49,184 bases of DNA, taken from BOG-933 sp037147415 (GTDB lineage: Bacteria > Pseudomonadota > Alphaproteobacteria > Azospirillales > Azospirillaceae). This document shows, piece by piece, positions 8,657-17,344 of this stretch (the stretch's first letter is position 1; each line of letters opens with the position of its first letter). Position numbers and translations under genes: made by a program. The DNA is taken from assembly GCA_037147415.1 (NCBI GenBank), contig JBAWVF010000009.1, positions 1-49,184 of the forward strand, read 5' to 3'. A model generated the notes under the pieces. That model ran no database searches. It saw only the letters and a program-made list of their open reading frames with translations, and had not been told where the DNA came from.

Positions 8657-9106
8657 ATGGACGAAGCCAAGCAGATACTGGCTGATCTCAACGGCTACTA
8701 CTTGGAAGATTTGACCGTTGGTATGACTGCGGTCTATGCGAAAACAATTACCGATACCGATATCGTCATGTTTGCCGGTATTTCCGGTGACACCAACCCG
8801 GTCCATCTGAACCAGGATTACGCCGCGCAAACGCCATTTAAGACACGAATTGCCCATGGCATGCTGTCGGCCGGCTTTATTTCGACCGTGCTCGGGACCA
8901 AATTGCCCGGTCCGGGCTGCATTTATATCGCCCAGTCGCTGAAGTTCAAGGCCCCGGTTCGCGTTGGAGACACCGTGGTTGCGCGTGCCACGATTACCGA
9001 GATTGTAACGGAGAAGAAGCGGGTGACGCTGAAGACCGTTTGCAGTGTCGGTGACACGGTGGTTATCGATGGTGAAGCAACTGTGATGGTCCCGGTTCGC
9101 GGTTAG
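8657..9106 (+). CDS. MaoC-like (R)-specific enoyl-CoA hydratase
   Basis: This 149-residue hot-dog-fold protein of the MaoC/PhaJ family hydrates trans-2-enoyl-CoA to (R)-3-hydroxyacyl-CoA, linking beta-oxidation to polyhydroxyalkanoate or lipid precursors. The hydratase motif is visible: 'FAGISGDTNPVHLN' with the catalytic Asp and His, then 'TRIAHGMLSAGFIS'. The length fits single-domain PhaJ enzymes. The ATG at 8657 has a strong GGGGAGGG ribosome site about 6 nt upstream and excludes a spurious 40-residue extension. It precedes ribF but is separated from it by a terminator-like hairpin, so the two are probably not a simple operon. The exact substrate chain length is not readable. Confidence 0.85.
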   Translation: MDEAKQILADLNGYYLEDLTVGMTAVYAKTITDTDIVMFAGISGDTNPVHLNQDYAAQTPFKTRIAHGMLSAGFISTVLGTKLPGPGCIYIAQSLKFKAPVRVGDTVVARATITEIVTEKKRVTLKTVCSVGDTVVIDGEATVMVPVRG

Positions 9107-9124
9107 TACGGATTATGTACTTTG

Positions 9125-9161
9125 CGGCGGTCGGTCTTTAGCTCCGGCCGCCGTTTGTTTT
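9125..9161 (+). terminator. Intrinsic terminator after the MaoC gene, or ribF leader hairpin
   Basis: A 10-bp GC-rich stem (CGGCGGTCGG with CCGGCCGCCG, one G-U pair) and a 9-nt loop is followed by TTTGTTTT. It ends only 16 bp before the ribF ATG at 9178. Confidence 0.75.
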
Positions 9162-9177
9162 GTCGGAAGTCGGCTTC

Positions 9178-10125
9178 ATGCGCCTATTTAGAAGCTATCT
9201 TGATCTTCCGGACTCTGCCCGTGGTTCGGTGACTGTGCTGGGAAATTTTGATGGTGTCCATCGCGGGCATCAATCGGTCATTGCGTGCGGGGCCGGGATT
9301 GCGCGTGATATGGGCGTCTCCTTGGCCGTTCTCACCTTCGAGCCGCACCCGCGCAGTGTCTTTCGTCCCGCGGACCGGCCGTTCCGCCTGACTCCGTTTC
9401 GCATTAAAGAGCGCCAACTCGAAGCGCTGGGCATCGACAGTCTGGTTGTCTGTCATTTTGACGAGTCGTTTCAACAACGAAGCGCCGATAACTTTGTCGG
9501 TGAAATCCTGGCCAGCAGTCTCGAATGCCGGCATGTTGTCACCGGAACCGGTTTTCGATTCGGCCATCGCCGCGCCGGTGACCTGGATTTGCTGGCCCGG
9601 CAAGGCCGGATTTGCGGTTTTGGTGTAACCGGGGTCGGTATGGAACTGGACGAGACCGGTAAAGTCCTGTCTTCGACCCGTGTACGTGAGGCTCTTGCGG
9701 CCGGCCGTCCCCGAGAGGCTGCGTACGTCCTCGGGCGCGCCTGGGAGATCGAGGGCCGAGTCGAAGCGGGCAATCGCTTGGGGCGTACGCTTGGTTTTCC
9801 CACCGCGAATTTGTCTCTCGGCGAATACGTACGGCCGGCATTCGGTGCGTACGCCGTACGTGCCGGGATTGATGCCGGGCTGAGTACGTGCTGGCATGAC
9901 GGGGTGGCTAATTTGGGCTGCCGTCCGACCGTCGCCGGGACGGAGGAGCGTCTGGAGGTACATCTGTTCGCGTTTGACGATGATTTGTACGGCCGTCATC
10001 TGCGCGTACAGCTGATTGAGTTTTTGCGGCCGGAGCAACGCTTCGAGAGCCTTGAGGCGTTAAAGCGACAGATCACCCTCGACCTTGAGGCGGCTCGCAC
10101 GGCTTTGCGTGTTTCGGGGGCTTGA
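9178..10125 (+). CDS. ribF: Bifunctional riboflavin kinase / FAD synthetase
   Basis: RibF phosphorylates riboflavin to FMN and adenylates FMN to FAD. The N-terminal FAD synthetase domain has 'VLGNFDGVHRGHQ' (about residues 20-35) and ends near 'SSTRVREALAAGRP' (about 165-180). The C-terminal flavokinase domain has 'GRTLGFPTANL' and later 'VANLGCRPT'. The 315-residue length is normal. The ATG at 9178 is chosen over a TTG at 9160 that lies inside the terminator T-tract. The 3' half holds ten GTAC sites in 328 bp while the 5' half has none. The stop overlaps the likely promoter of the downstream tRNA gene. Confidence 0.95.
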   Translation: MRLFRSYLDLPDSARGSVTVLGNFDGVHRGHQSVIACGAGIARDMGVSLAVLTFEPHPRSVFRPADRPFRLTPFRIKERQLEALGIDSLVVCHFDESFQQRSADNFVGEILASSLECRHVVTGTGFRFGHRRAGDLDLLARQGRICGFGVTGVGMELDETGKVLSSTRVREALAAGRPREAAYVLGRAWEIEGRVEAGNRLGRTLGFPTANLSLGEYVRPAFGAYAVRAGIDAGLSTCWHDGVANLGCRPTVAGTEERLEVHLFAFDDDLYGRHLRVQLIEFLRPEQRFESLEALKRQITLDLEAARTALRVSGA

Positions 10126-10153
10126 CAGAGTGCCTTCCGGCACCTTACATAAT
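10122..10153 (+). promoter_or_regulatory. Candidate promoter of tRNA-Val
   Basis: A perfect -35 TTGACA at 10122-10127 overlaps the ribF stop codon. An ACATAAT sequence ending at 10153 is the best -10 (CATAAT at 10148-10153), though the 20-bp spacing is long. The tRNA begins 38 bp further on. Confidence 0.45.
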
Positions 10154-10191
10154 TCCCTGTCGGCGCGCTTGCGTCGGCCGAGGCATCGGAT

Positions 10192-10266
10192 GGGCGCTTA
10201 GCTCAGGGGTAGAGCATCGTCTTCACACGGCGGGGGTCAGTGGTTCAATCCCACTAGCGCCCACCA
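10192..10266 (+). tRNA. tRNA-Val (anticodon CAC)
   Basis: A complete cloverleaf is readable: acceptor stem GGGCGCT pairs with AGCGCCC, the D arm is GCTC..GAGC, the anticodon stem TCGTC/GGCGG has loop TTCACAC with anticodon CAC, and the T arm contains GGTTCAATCCC. The 3' CCA is encoded. It lies between ribF and a winged-helix protein gene. No duplicated tRNA 3' end or integrase gene is visible nearby, so it is not evidently an attachment site. Confidence 0.96.
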
Positions 10267-10317
10267 TCCGGCCCGCTTTTCCCGGCTTCAATCCATCAAT
10301 TTTAATCAATCGAGTCC

Positions 10318-11244
10318 ATGAGCGACGCCGAATGTGCAAGAGCGCTGGAAGCGGCGGCGCTAGCGATCGGGCGACTCGATGCGGCTCTGAGTGGGCATCC
10401 GCTGTATCCGGGGTGGCGCCTTTGGAGCGCGCTGGAAGCGGCGGTGCGTCAGGCAGCGGCCGATGGCCTGAAGGTTGATTTTTATCGTTTGGCCGCAGCG
10501 GGGGAGGGGGTGCCCCTCACGACATTTGTGCGGCTCGACGATCGCGGTGCCGAGATTGTCGCTCTCAATCATGCGCTTGATTTGTATCGTTGGATGATCC
10601 GCCCCGACTCGGGCGAACAGGCTCTGTGTGCGCAAGCCCTTGAACGCCTTTGCGCCGAAAGCGGCGGACGGTCGGTGTTGGTGGCAACAGCGATGGGGCT
10701 GCGGGGCTGGTTGGCGGAAGGAGGCGGGCGGCAGCCGGTACGGGCGGCCGTGCCGCGCTTTTTGCTCGAGCGGGGCCTGACCGGACAGCTGATGCCGGGA
10801 CTGACCGGAACCGATGCCCTTAAGGCCGGGGCCTTCGATTCGGATGGCTTTACCGTGCGCTTTCTGAGGGCGTTGGCCCGAGACGCAGAGGCGGGCCATC
10901 AGCGCTTGATCACGGCAGAACGCCGCTGGAAGGCCGCGCACCGGGCCGTCAGCGGGCGGCGTTGCAACTCCACTCTCCCTCTGGCGGTTGACGCGCTGGC
11001 CGCCGTGCCGCTGCTGAGTATTTCCGGTCTGGCGCGGACACTTGACTGCTCTGTCGAAGCGGCATCCCGGCATTTGCGTGAACTGGAGAAGCTGGGGGTA
11101 GTGACGGAAGTAACGGGCCGGGTCGGCCGCGGCATACGAAGACTCTACGGGTTTGCCGAGGTTGAGCCGATTCGGTTTGAAGTTGCCGGTCCGCGTCTGC
11201 GTACGGAACGCAAACGCGGCCGTCCCGCCGACCCGGTTACTTAA
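10318..11244 (+). CDS. DUF1612/RHE_PE00001-like protein with C-terminal winged helix (paralogue 1)
   Basis: This 308-residue protein has an N-terminal motif 'ALAIGRLDAALSGHPL', a largely helical middle and a C-terminal winged-helix region at about residues 225-285 ('ISGLARTLDCSVEAASRHL' then 'LGVVTEVTGR'). The tail is basic ('RTERKRGRPAD'). Together these suggest DNA binding. It resembles from memory the rhizobial RHE_PE00001/DUF1612 proteins, whose role is unknown to me. A clear paralogue is encoded at 38104-38979 on the other strand. The ATG follows the tRNA by 51 bp with no strong ribosome site. Its stop overlaps the stop region of the convergent gene at 11237 by 8 bp. Confidence 0.6.
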   Translation: MSDAECARALEAAALAIGRLDAALSGHPLYPGWRLWSALEAAVRQAAADGLKVDFYRLAAAGEGVPLTTFVRLDDRGAEIVALNHALDLYRWMIRPDSGEQALCAQALERLCAESGGRSVLVATAMGLRGWLAEGGGRQPVRAAVPRFLLERGLTGQLMPGLTGTDALKAGAFDSDGFTVRFLRALARDAEAGHQRLITAERRWKAAHRAVSGRRCNSTLPLAVDALAAVPLLSISGLARTLDCSVEAASRHLRELEKLGVVTEVTGRVGRGIRRLYGFAEVEPIRFEVAGPRLRTERKRGRPADPVT

Positions 11245-12028
11245 GGACGGATGGCGCCACCAAGGCACCGGCAGCACAACCGGAAACCATGGCGCCGCTG
11301 AGGACAATGCCGGCAATCCGCACCGAGGTCGGCAGTGCCGGGGAATTGGTGACCCACGCAAGGACTTCGCCGGGTCCAATCAGCAAAGAGGTGCCGGCGG
11401 CGGTCAGGCCACCATACAGGCATCCCTTTTGAACCGGGGTCGCTGCGGTCGTTACTCTCAACTCGGCGCGCGGCATTTCCGGGGTCTGCGGGGTCGGAGC
11501 TGCGGTTTTAGCCGAAGGGGGCGCCATGGCCGGGGCGGGAGCCGGCGCAGGCGTGCTGTTGCCGGGAACCGCGGCCATCACCATCGACATGATCGTGGGC
11601 GCAGGCTTTTCCGGAGCGGGGGCGACCGGTATGGCCGGCGCGGTCATCGGAGCCAACGCAACCATCGGCTTGCCGCTGGTCAAAATCGCATAAGCTTCAT
11701 TTACGGCTGCCGTGATGCGAAGCATCATCTCGCTTTCGGCAACCGGGGCGATTATCGCATAAGCCGTACGATTAATGTCCCCGACCGTAACCTTGGCGAG
11801 AAAAGGCATGCTGCCGGAAAGCCGGTCCGCTCGTTCGGCGATATTGCCGCCGGCTTTACCGGCGACCCAAACCGTCATGGCGCCGCCGATGTCCGCGAGG
11901 GTCGCGCGCTGGATATCGGGAGTATAAATTGAGAGGTGTGTTTCTTGCCAACCGCGATTTACGACGGCGGAGGTGCCGATGACTAACAGAGTAACGCAGA
12001 AGACCACCATCAGAAGTCGGATTAACAT
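11237..12028 (-). CDS. Membrane-anchored protein with Pro/Ala-rich linker, unknown
   Basis: This 263-residue protein has an N-terminal signal anchor at about residues 3-24 ('LLMVVFCVTLLVIGTSAVV'). A soluble part follows to about residue 125, then a Pro/Ala-rich linker of about 60 residues ('PAPAPAPAMAPP'). Two C-terminal hydrophobic stretches follow at about 205-225 and 232-256 ('IAGIVLSGAMVSGCAAGAL'). I do not recognise a family. The layout suggests an envelope protein with a periplasmic or cytoplasmic linker. It converges on the winged-helix gene with an 8-bp overlap of the 3' ends. No pathway can be assigned. Confidence 0.6.
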   Translation of the reverse strand: MLIRLLMVVFCVTLLVIGTSAVVNRGWQETHLSIYTPDIQRATLADIGGAMTVWVAGKAGGNIAERADRLSGSMPFLAKVTVGDINRTAYAIIAPVAESEMMLRITAAVNEAYAILTSGKPMVALAPMTAPAIPVAPAPEKPAPTIMSMVMAAVPGNSTPAPAPAPAMAPPSAKTAAPTPQTPEMPRAELRVTTAATPVQKGCLYGGLTAAGTSLLIGPGEVLAWVTNSPALPTSVRIAGIVLSGAMVSGCAAGALVAPSVLK

Positions 12029-12213
12029 CGTTCCCTCCGCTCGTCGGGGGCGCCGGCTTGCGAACAGCCCCCATAGCCTTGTGACAGCCGGACAAACCCG
12101 ACAATCTGCTTTGATTTCTAGAAGTACAAGGTCGCGCCAGCCTCGTCAACCGCTACGTTACAGCGGCGATCGCTTAAACATTTCAGGTTAATGCATTATC
12201 GGCGGGCGACCGG

Positions 12214-12480
12214 CTAAAGGATGCCGCTGTAAAACAGCTTCATCATTGTCACGATGATAAGAGTAGAAGCGGTCATCATTATCGCAAAGCGAATGGTCAG
12301 GCGCCGTTCGTGAGATTTCAGGTCGGCCCGTAACGCCTTGATCTCAGCCTTCAACTCATCGAGGCCGGTGGTGATCCGCCCGGCGATATCTTCAGTGTTG
12401 TCAACCTTGATTTGCGGCTGTTTGGCTTTGTTGCGACGATCGCGGGCGCGCTGCCACACTTCGAACGGGATGATGGACAC
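12214..12480 (-). CDS. Small coiled-coil, tail-anchored membrane protein
   Basis: This 88-residue protein has a basic N-terminal part ('WQRARDRRNKAKQPQ'), a helix with heptad pattern at about residues 38-62 ('LDELKAEIKALRADLKSHER') and one C-terminal transmembrane helix ('FAIMMTASTLIIVTMMKLF'). This arrangement is seen in small DUF1640-like proteins, but I cannot assign it firmly. It lies downstream of the RND transporter on the same strand, with about 60 bp between the stop of the transporter (12543) and its start (12480). Confidence 0.6.
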   Translation of the reverse strand: MSIIPFEVWQRARDRRNKAKQPQIKVDNTEDIAGRITTGLDELKAEIKALRADLKSHERRLTIRFAIMMTASTLIIVTMMKLFYSGIL

Positions 12481-12542
12481 GCTCTTTCTCCCTTCACTAG
12501 CGATGAGTTAAAGCGAAGAATAACTTAGAGCCATAGCTAATG

Positions 12543-15500
12543 TCAGGACGCTGCCATGACTTCGGTGCCAAGATCGGTTCCGGCCGGAATCCGGTGATCT
12601 TTGGCCAGTACGGTATAGACTGCGGGCAGTACAAATAATGTGAACAGTGTTCCGATCGACATGCCTGCGACGATAACCACGCCGATGCTGAAACGACTGG
12701 CGGCTCCGGCCCCGGTTGCCATCAACAAGGGGATCAGGCCGACGACCATGGCGGCGGTGGTCATCAGAATCGGGCGCAGACGCACGGCAGCGGCGCGTTC
12801 GATGGCGCTGCGGCGGTCCAGACCTTCGCGGCGCTGAAGCGCATTTGCGAACTCGGTCATCAGAATGCCGTGCTTGCTGATCAACCCGATCAAAGTAACC
12901 AACCCGACCTGGGTATAAATATTGATCGTGGCCAATCCGAAGAACAGCGGCAGGAGTGCGCCGCAGACCGACATCGGAACACTGACCAGAATGACCAAAG
13001 GATCGCGCAGACTTTCAAATTGGGCAGCCAAAACCAGATAAATTGCAATCAAGGCGAATAAAAAGGTTATGGCTAATCGGTTTCCTTCATGCACATATTG
13101 GCGCGAGCCCGACAAATAATCATGATTGAAGTCGGGCGGCAGCACTTCGGCCGCAATTCCTTCCAGAAATTCGACCGCTTGCCCCATGGTCACGCCCGGC
13201 ATCGGCACGGCGGAGAAGGTGGCGGCGTTCAACTGATTGAATTGGGTGAGCGCGTTGGGGTCAATCTCGTGATCAAGTGTAATCACCGAGGACAGCGGCA
13301 CCGTAGCGCCGCTTGCCGTCTTAACATAGTAACTGGACAGGCTTTCAGGAGTCAAACGCTCGGCGCGCGGGACTTGCGGAATGACTTGGTAGGAACGGCC
13401 GGCAAAGTCAAAACGATTGACATAGTTTTCACCGACCAGCAAAGCCAGCGTCATGCCGATCGATTGCATGGTAATGCCGAGATCATTGGCTTTAGCGCGA
13501 TTGATATGAACTCGTACCACCGGGCTATTGAAGTCAAGATCACTATCCACCACAATAAACTGACCGCTTTTTCGCGCCCTGGTTTTAATTTCGTTCATCA
13601 GCGTAAAGACAGTGCGAAAGTCGGTCGGTGAATAGATGACCATCTGTACCGGCATGCCGCCGCTGGTGCCGGGCAATGGCGGTAAATTGAAAGCGAAGAC
13701 CTGCATGCCGGCAACCCCATTAGCGAGACCCTGCTGCACTAACGGAGTAAGAGCTTTGACCGAGCGCTTTCGTTCATTCCAGGGCTTCAGGATCATTCCC
13801 GAAATACTGGAATTGATACCGTTCATACCATTAACCAGAAAGCGCGCCTCGGTTTCCGGAAAGCCGGCATAAACGCGATCGGCAGCGCGACCCCAGGTTT
13901 CGGTATAATCAATGTTCGAATATTGCGGGCCCTTGCCGAAAGCAAAGATTACGCCCTGATCTTCTTCAGGCGCCAACTCGGCGCCACTATGGGTATAAAG
14001 AAAGCCGACTCCAACCAATACGACAACGGAAAATAATAGAGCTACCGGTCTGAAATCGAGTGAACGGGTCAGGCGCCGGCTGTAAAAACGGGTAATCGCG
14101 GAAAAGAACCCGTCAACGGCGCGGGCAAAGCGACCATCGGCCATTTCGCGCGTCAACAGGCGCGAACACATCATCGGAGACAGCGTCACCGCAACAATGC
14201 CCGAAATAATCACAGAGCCGGCTAAAGTAAATGCAAATTCACGGAACAATGTTCCGGTCAGGCCGCTGAGAAAACCGATCGGCGCATAGACGGCGGCGAG
14301 TGTAATCGTCATTGCGATTACCGGCCCTAGAATTTCGCGGGCTCCGGTCAGCGCGGCATGAAACGGTGGGCTGCCGTCTTCGATATGGCGATAAACATTT
14401 TCAACCACCACGATCGCGTCATCCACCACCAGACCGATCGCCATCACCATGGCCAGCAAGGTCAGCAAATTGATGCTGAAACCCATGACCAGCATCAAAG
14501 TAAAGGCACCGATCAGAGACAGTGGAATGGTAACGATCGGAATTACCACCGAGCGCAGGGTGCCGAGGAATAAGAAAATAACCGCAATCACAATTAGAAC
14601 CGCCATCACCAAAGTATGAATAACCTCATCGATCGAGGCGCGAATAAACTTAGTCGAATCATAGACGATGCCCATCTTAACAGTGGGCGGCAGTCCACGC
14701 TCCAGAATCGGGACCATTGCTCGGACATCACGGACGATATTCAACGGGTTTCCGGTCGGCGTGGCCTGCACCCCAATGAACATTGCCTGCTCGCCGTTCA
14801 TCATTACCGAAGCATTGGAGCTTTGCGAGCCGATATCCAAGGTTGCAATGTCACTAAGTCGAATCAGCGCGCCGTTTTCGGCTTTGACCACCATCGAGCG
14901 AAAATCATCGAGACTGGTCAAGCCGGTGTCGGCGCGTACGTTGGACAGGGTGAAGTAGCCTTTGATTTGGCCGGGTGCCGATTGGAAATTATTGGCCTGA
15001 AGGGCGGCGGCGACGTCGGCCGCAGTAATCGATAGCGCAGCCATCCGATCGGGGTCGAGCCAGACCCGCATGGCGAAAGTCTGTCCGCCGAGTATCTCCG
15101 CTTCGGCTACACCATCGACAGTCGTCAATAGCGGCTGGACTACCCGGCTCAAATGGTCTGAAATAGCGGCTCCACCCAGTTTAGTACTGGAGAAGCCCAT
15201 ATACATGACGGCGGTGCCCTCGCCGGTCGCCTTAAGAATAATCGGATCGTTTGCTTCCTTGGGGATTAAATATCTTACCTTATTGACCTTGGCCATAACC
15301 TCGGTCATGGCCCGGGTCGGGTCGGAATTGAGTTTAATATAGGCGGAAACAACGCTTCGACCCGGCGAGGAGGTCGATGTCAGGTAATCGATGCCCTCGG
15401 CACTTGCTACGGCTTGAGCAATCGGCTGGGTAATAAAGCCTTGCATCAGGTCCGGTGCGGCGCCGGGATAGATGGTGGTTACCGTGATAACCGTATTGTC

Positions 15501-15620
15501 GAGCTTCGGGTACTGGCGAATCGGCAAGTCGAAAAAAGAACGTACCCCAACCAACAAAATCAACAGGCTAACCACTGTCGCCAGCACTGGCCGGCGGATA
15601 AACAAGTCGGTAAAGGACAT
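12543..15620 (-). CDS. RND efflux transporter, HAE1 family inner-membrane pump
   Basis: The 1025-residue length is typical of AcrB/MexB-type pumps, which export hydrophobic or amphiphilic compounds using the proton gradient. It starts 'FTDLFIRRPVLATVVSLLI', the family N-terminus leading into TM1. TM4 carries the proton-relay pair in 'GLVVDDAIVVVENVYR'. Two large periplasmic loops and about 12 membrane helices are visible, in the usual duplicated arrangement. The ATG at 15620 lies 9 bp after the DUF975 gene stop, so the two are probably cotranscribed. Unusually, neither a membrane-fusion (HlyD/AcrA-like) gene nor an outer-membrane TolC-like gene lies beside it. The substrate cannot be inferred. 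Confidence 0.93.
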   Translation of the reverse strand: MSFTDLFIRRPVLATVVSLLILLVGVRSFFDLPIRQYPKLDNTVITVTTIYPGAAPDLMQGFITQPIAQAVASAEGIDYLTSTSSPGRSVVSAYIKLNSDPTRAMTEVMAKVNKVRYLIPKEANDPIILKATGEGTAVMYMGFSSTKLGGAAISDHLSRVVQPLLTTVDGVAEAEILGGQTFAMRVWLDPDRMAALSITAADVAAALQANNFQSAPGQIKGYFTLSNVRADTGLTSLDDFRSMVVKAENGALIRLSDIATLDIGSQSSNASVMMNGEQAMFIGVQATPTGNPLNIVRDVRAMVPILERGLPPTVKMGIVYDSTKFIRASIDEVIHTLVMAVLIVIAVIFLFLGTLRSVVIPIVTIPLSLIGAFTLMLVMGFSINLLTLLAMVMAIGLVVDDAIVVVENVYRHIEDGSPPFHAALTGAREILGPVIAMTITLAAVYAPIGFLSGLTGTLFREFAFTLAGSVIISGIVAVTLSPMMCSRLLTREMADGRFARAVDGFFSAITRFYSRRLTRSLDFRPVALLFSVVVLVGVGFLYTHSGAELAPEEDQGVIFAFGKGPQYSNIDYTETWGRAADRVYAGFPETEARFLVNGMNGINSSISGMILKPWNERKRSVKALTPLVQQGLANGVAGMQVFAFNLPPLPGTSGGMPVQMVIYSPTDFRTVFTLMNEIKTRARKSGQFIVVDSDLDFNSPVVRVHINRAKANDLGITMQSIGMTLALLVGENYVNRFDFAGRSYQVIPQVPRAERLTPESLSSYYVKTASGATVPLSSVITLDHEIDPNALTQFNQLNAATFSAVPMPGVTMGQAVEFLEGIAAEVLPPDFNHDYLSGSRQYVHEGNRLAITFLFALIAIYLVLAAQFESLRDPLVILVSVPMSVCGALLPLFFGLATINIYTQVGLVTLIGLISKHGILMTEFANALQRREGLDRRSAIERAAAVRLRPILMTTAAMVVGLIPLLMATGAGAASRFSIGVVIVAGMSIGTLFTLFVLPAVYTVLAKDHRIPAGTDLGTEVMAAS

Positions 15621-15629
15621 CGTCTCGCT

Positions 15630-16289
15630 CTATGATGCGGCCGGTGTTGCGGTGATCGCGGCCAGGTTGGCCGCATGATCCTGCTTCACATCCCGATAAA
15701 ACAGCGCCAAGCTTACCCCGAACCAGGGCAGAAGCCAGAGAAAACCGATGCCCATGGTCAGGAAACCCGGAACAGACCACAGCACGAACCGTAGATACAG
15801 GCGGAAAAATTTCCAGCGTTTGCCTTTCATCAGGCTTTTGCTTTGCCGGATCGATTCAAGGGCGCTGATCTCTGGTTGCTCGGCAATTATAAAGTAAACT
15901 TGCGAATAGTTTAGCATTGCGATCAGGCCCGGGATAATTAAAAGCAAAAGCCACAATACGGTAAAAATACTTGTTAAAATATAGGTAAGAATAGTAACCA
16001 GAGCGCAGGACAACCCATAAAATAAGGCCTCTTTATTTGGTTGAACTCCTTCGGACATCTGAAGATACAGACGATTAAAGCCGACCATTATAAGAGGCGT
16101 GATAATGAAGCTGACGAGATTTCCGGTCATTCCTTCTTGTATGCCGGTCAGAGAAAGCACGAATCCTAAAGCAATCGCAGTCATGATCATAAAGAACGCT
16201 GCCCCCAGCAGGTATACTATCAGTATCCCCCGATGACCGTGCAAGCATTGCCAGGCGTCGTGCATGATCGTTGAATTTGGTTTCAGCAT
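15630..16289 (-). CDS. DUF975-like integral membrane protein
   Basis: This 219-residue protein has about six hydrophobic segments. The signature 'IPGLIAMLNYSQVYFIIAE', followed by 'SIRQSKSLMKGKRWKFF', is the pattern I associate with DUF975: a membrane helix, then an amphipathic segment, then 'S..LMKG.K.K'. The family has no established biochemical role known to me. The ATG at 16289 has GGAG 7 nt upstream and starts just before the first helix; the open frame further upstream is basic and unlikely to be coding. It sits directly before the RND pump, which suggests a joint role in the membrane, by inference only. Confidence 0.7.
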   Translation of the reverse strand: MLKPNSTIMHDAWQCLHGHRGILIVYLLGAAFFMIMTAIALGFVLSLTGIQEGMTGNLVSFIITPLIMVGFNRLYLQMSEGVQPNKEALFYGLSCALVTILTYILTSIFTVLWLLLLIIPGLIAMLNYSQVYFIIAEQPEISALESIRQSKSLMKGKRWKFFRLYLRFVLWSVPGFLTMGIGFLWLLPWFGVSLALFYRDVKQDHAANLAAITATPAAS

Positions 16290-16397
16290 GAGAAGTCTCC
16301 GCCTGCATTTGAAATGCGCAGTGAGCTGTACGGTTGCCCGGGATTTCGCTCGACGCAAGGTTTTACCCGAGTAGCGGCTGCGGCACTTTGCCGCGCC

Positions 16398-16461
16398 AGC
16401 CCCGCCGGCTGTCTTATGCCGGCAAGTCCAGCCCCGTCGGCTGTCTTATGCCGGCAAGTCT
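16398..16461. repeat. 32-bp tandem duplication spanning a stop codon
   Basis: Copies at 16398-16429 and 16430-16461 differ at a single internal position. On the minus strand each copy reads GACTTGCCGGCATAA, so the last codons and the TAA stop of the DUF484 gene are duplicated. The second stop lies outside the gene. Confidence 0.85.
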
Positions 16462-17159
16462 AACCACGAGCGGATGCAGCGTTCGACTACCCGGCCCAGA
16501 AAACCGATCAACTCGGTGCTTTGGCCGGTATGGAACATGTCGGGCATGCGGCTGCCGAAGGCCAGCAAGCCGGGCGGGCTGTCGCTGCTGATGTGCAGGC
16601 GGATCAGTGCTTCCGAGTGGACGATGCCGGCGCCGCCCCCGAAGATTGCAGGGTCACCGTAAATATTGCCGGTCAACACCATCTCGCGCCGGCCGATCCA
16701 GCGCTCGATTGAGCCGGCTTTGACCACCCGTACCCCCGAGGTGTCGGTTCCCGGCATGTCTCGGTTGCCGGATTCGATGATCAGGCAGGCGACATCGAAA
16801 TCAAGCAGAACGGCCAGATCGATAGTGATGGTCTGAATGAGCTGTTCAAAGCTTTGGGCATCAAGCAGAAGCAGGGCCGCGTCATGAACTCGGTTCTGAC
16901 TGTTAAGGGTAACCCGGCTGGAAACCAGGAGATCGCGCTGCTCCGACCGCAGGCGCCCGACTTCTTTCTGCAACCGCTCGACCATATAGTATTGAAGGTC
17001 AAGGACATTGCTGCCGCGTCGTACCGTCGGCGGAGTCAGATGTTGGAGCAAATCGGCGTGACGGATCAGGAAATCCGGGTTGTCACGCAGATATGTGGCG
17101 ACCTCTTCGGCGCTGATGGCGCCGGTGATCTGATGGCTGTGCCCGTGTTCGCGACCCAT
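16446..17159 (-). CDS. DUF484 family protein
   Basis: This 237-residue cytosolic protein has the family N-terminus 'EVATYLRDNPDFLIRHADLL', a helical connector ('MVERLQKEVGRLRSEQRDLL') and a C-terminal GAF-like domain of about 130 residues. DUF484 genes usually lie near xerC or dapF, and their biochemical role is not established. The ATG at 17159 is preferred because GGAGG lies 11 nt upstream; the ATG at 17168 sits only 2 nt from it. The 3' end carries the 32-bp duplication. It is transcribed away from fsa with about 185 bp between them. Confidence 0.85.
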   Translation of the reverse strand: MGREHGHSHQITGAISAEEVATYLRDNPDFLIRHADLLQHLTPPTVRRGSNVLDLQYYMVERLQKEVGRLRSEQRDLLVSSRVTLNSQNRVHDAALLLLDAQSFEQLIQTITIDLAVLLDFDVACLIIESGNRDMPGTDTSGVRVVKAGSIERWIGRREMVLTGNIYGDPAIFGGGAGIVHSEALIRLHISSDSPPGLLAFGSRMPDMFHTGQSTELIGFLGRVVERCIRSWLDLPA

Positions 17160-17344
17160 GTGCTTCATGCCCTCCGTAGACGTCAAACCGGATCGGGAAA
17201 AATCGGATGTTCAATACGGAGTTTCCGGTCTTATTCGGATTTCCCGACCCCGTCCGACCCGTCCGTCCGATCAGGACGGGAGGCCGGAGGATGTCGGAAA
17301 ATGTTGTTACGTAACTTTAAGCTCTTCCCGCAACCCGATGAACA

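Noticed and set aside
10192..10318. tRNA-Val as an integration site
   Set aside because: No integrase gene and no repeated tRNA 3' end in the window.
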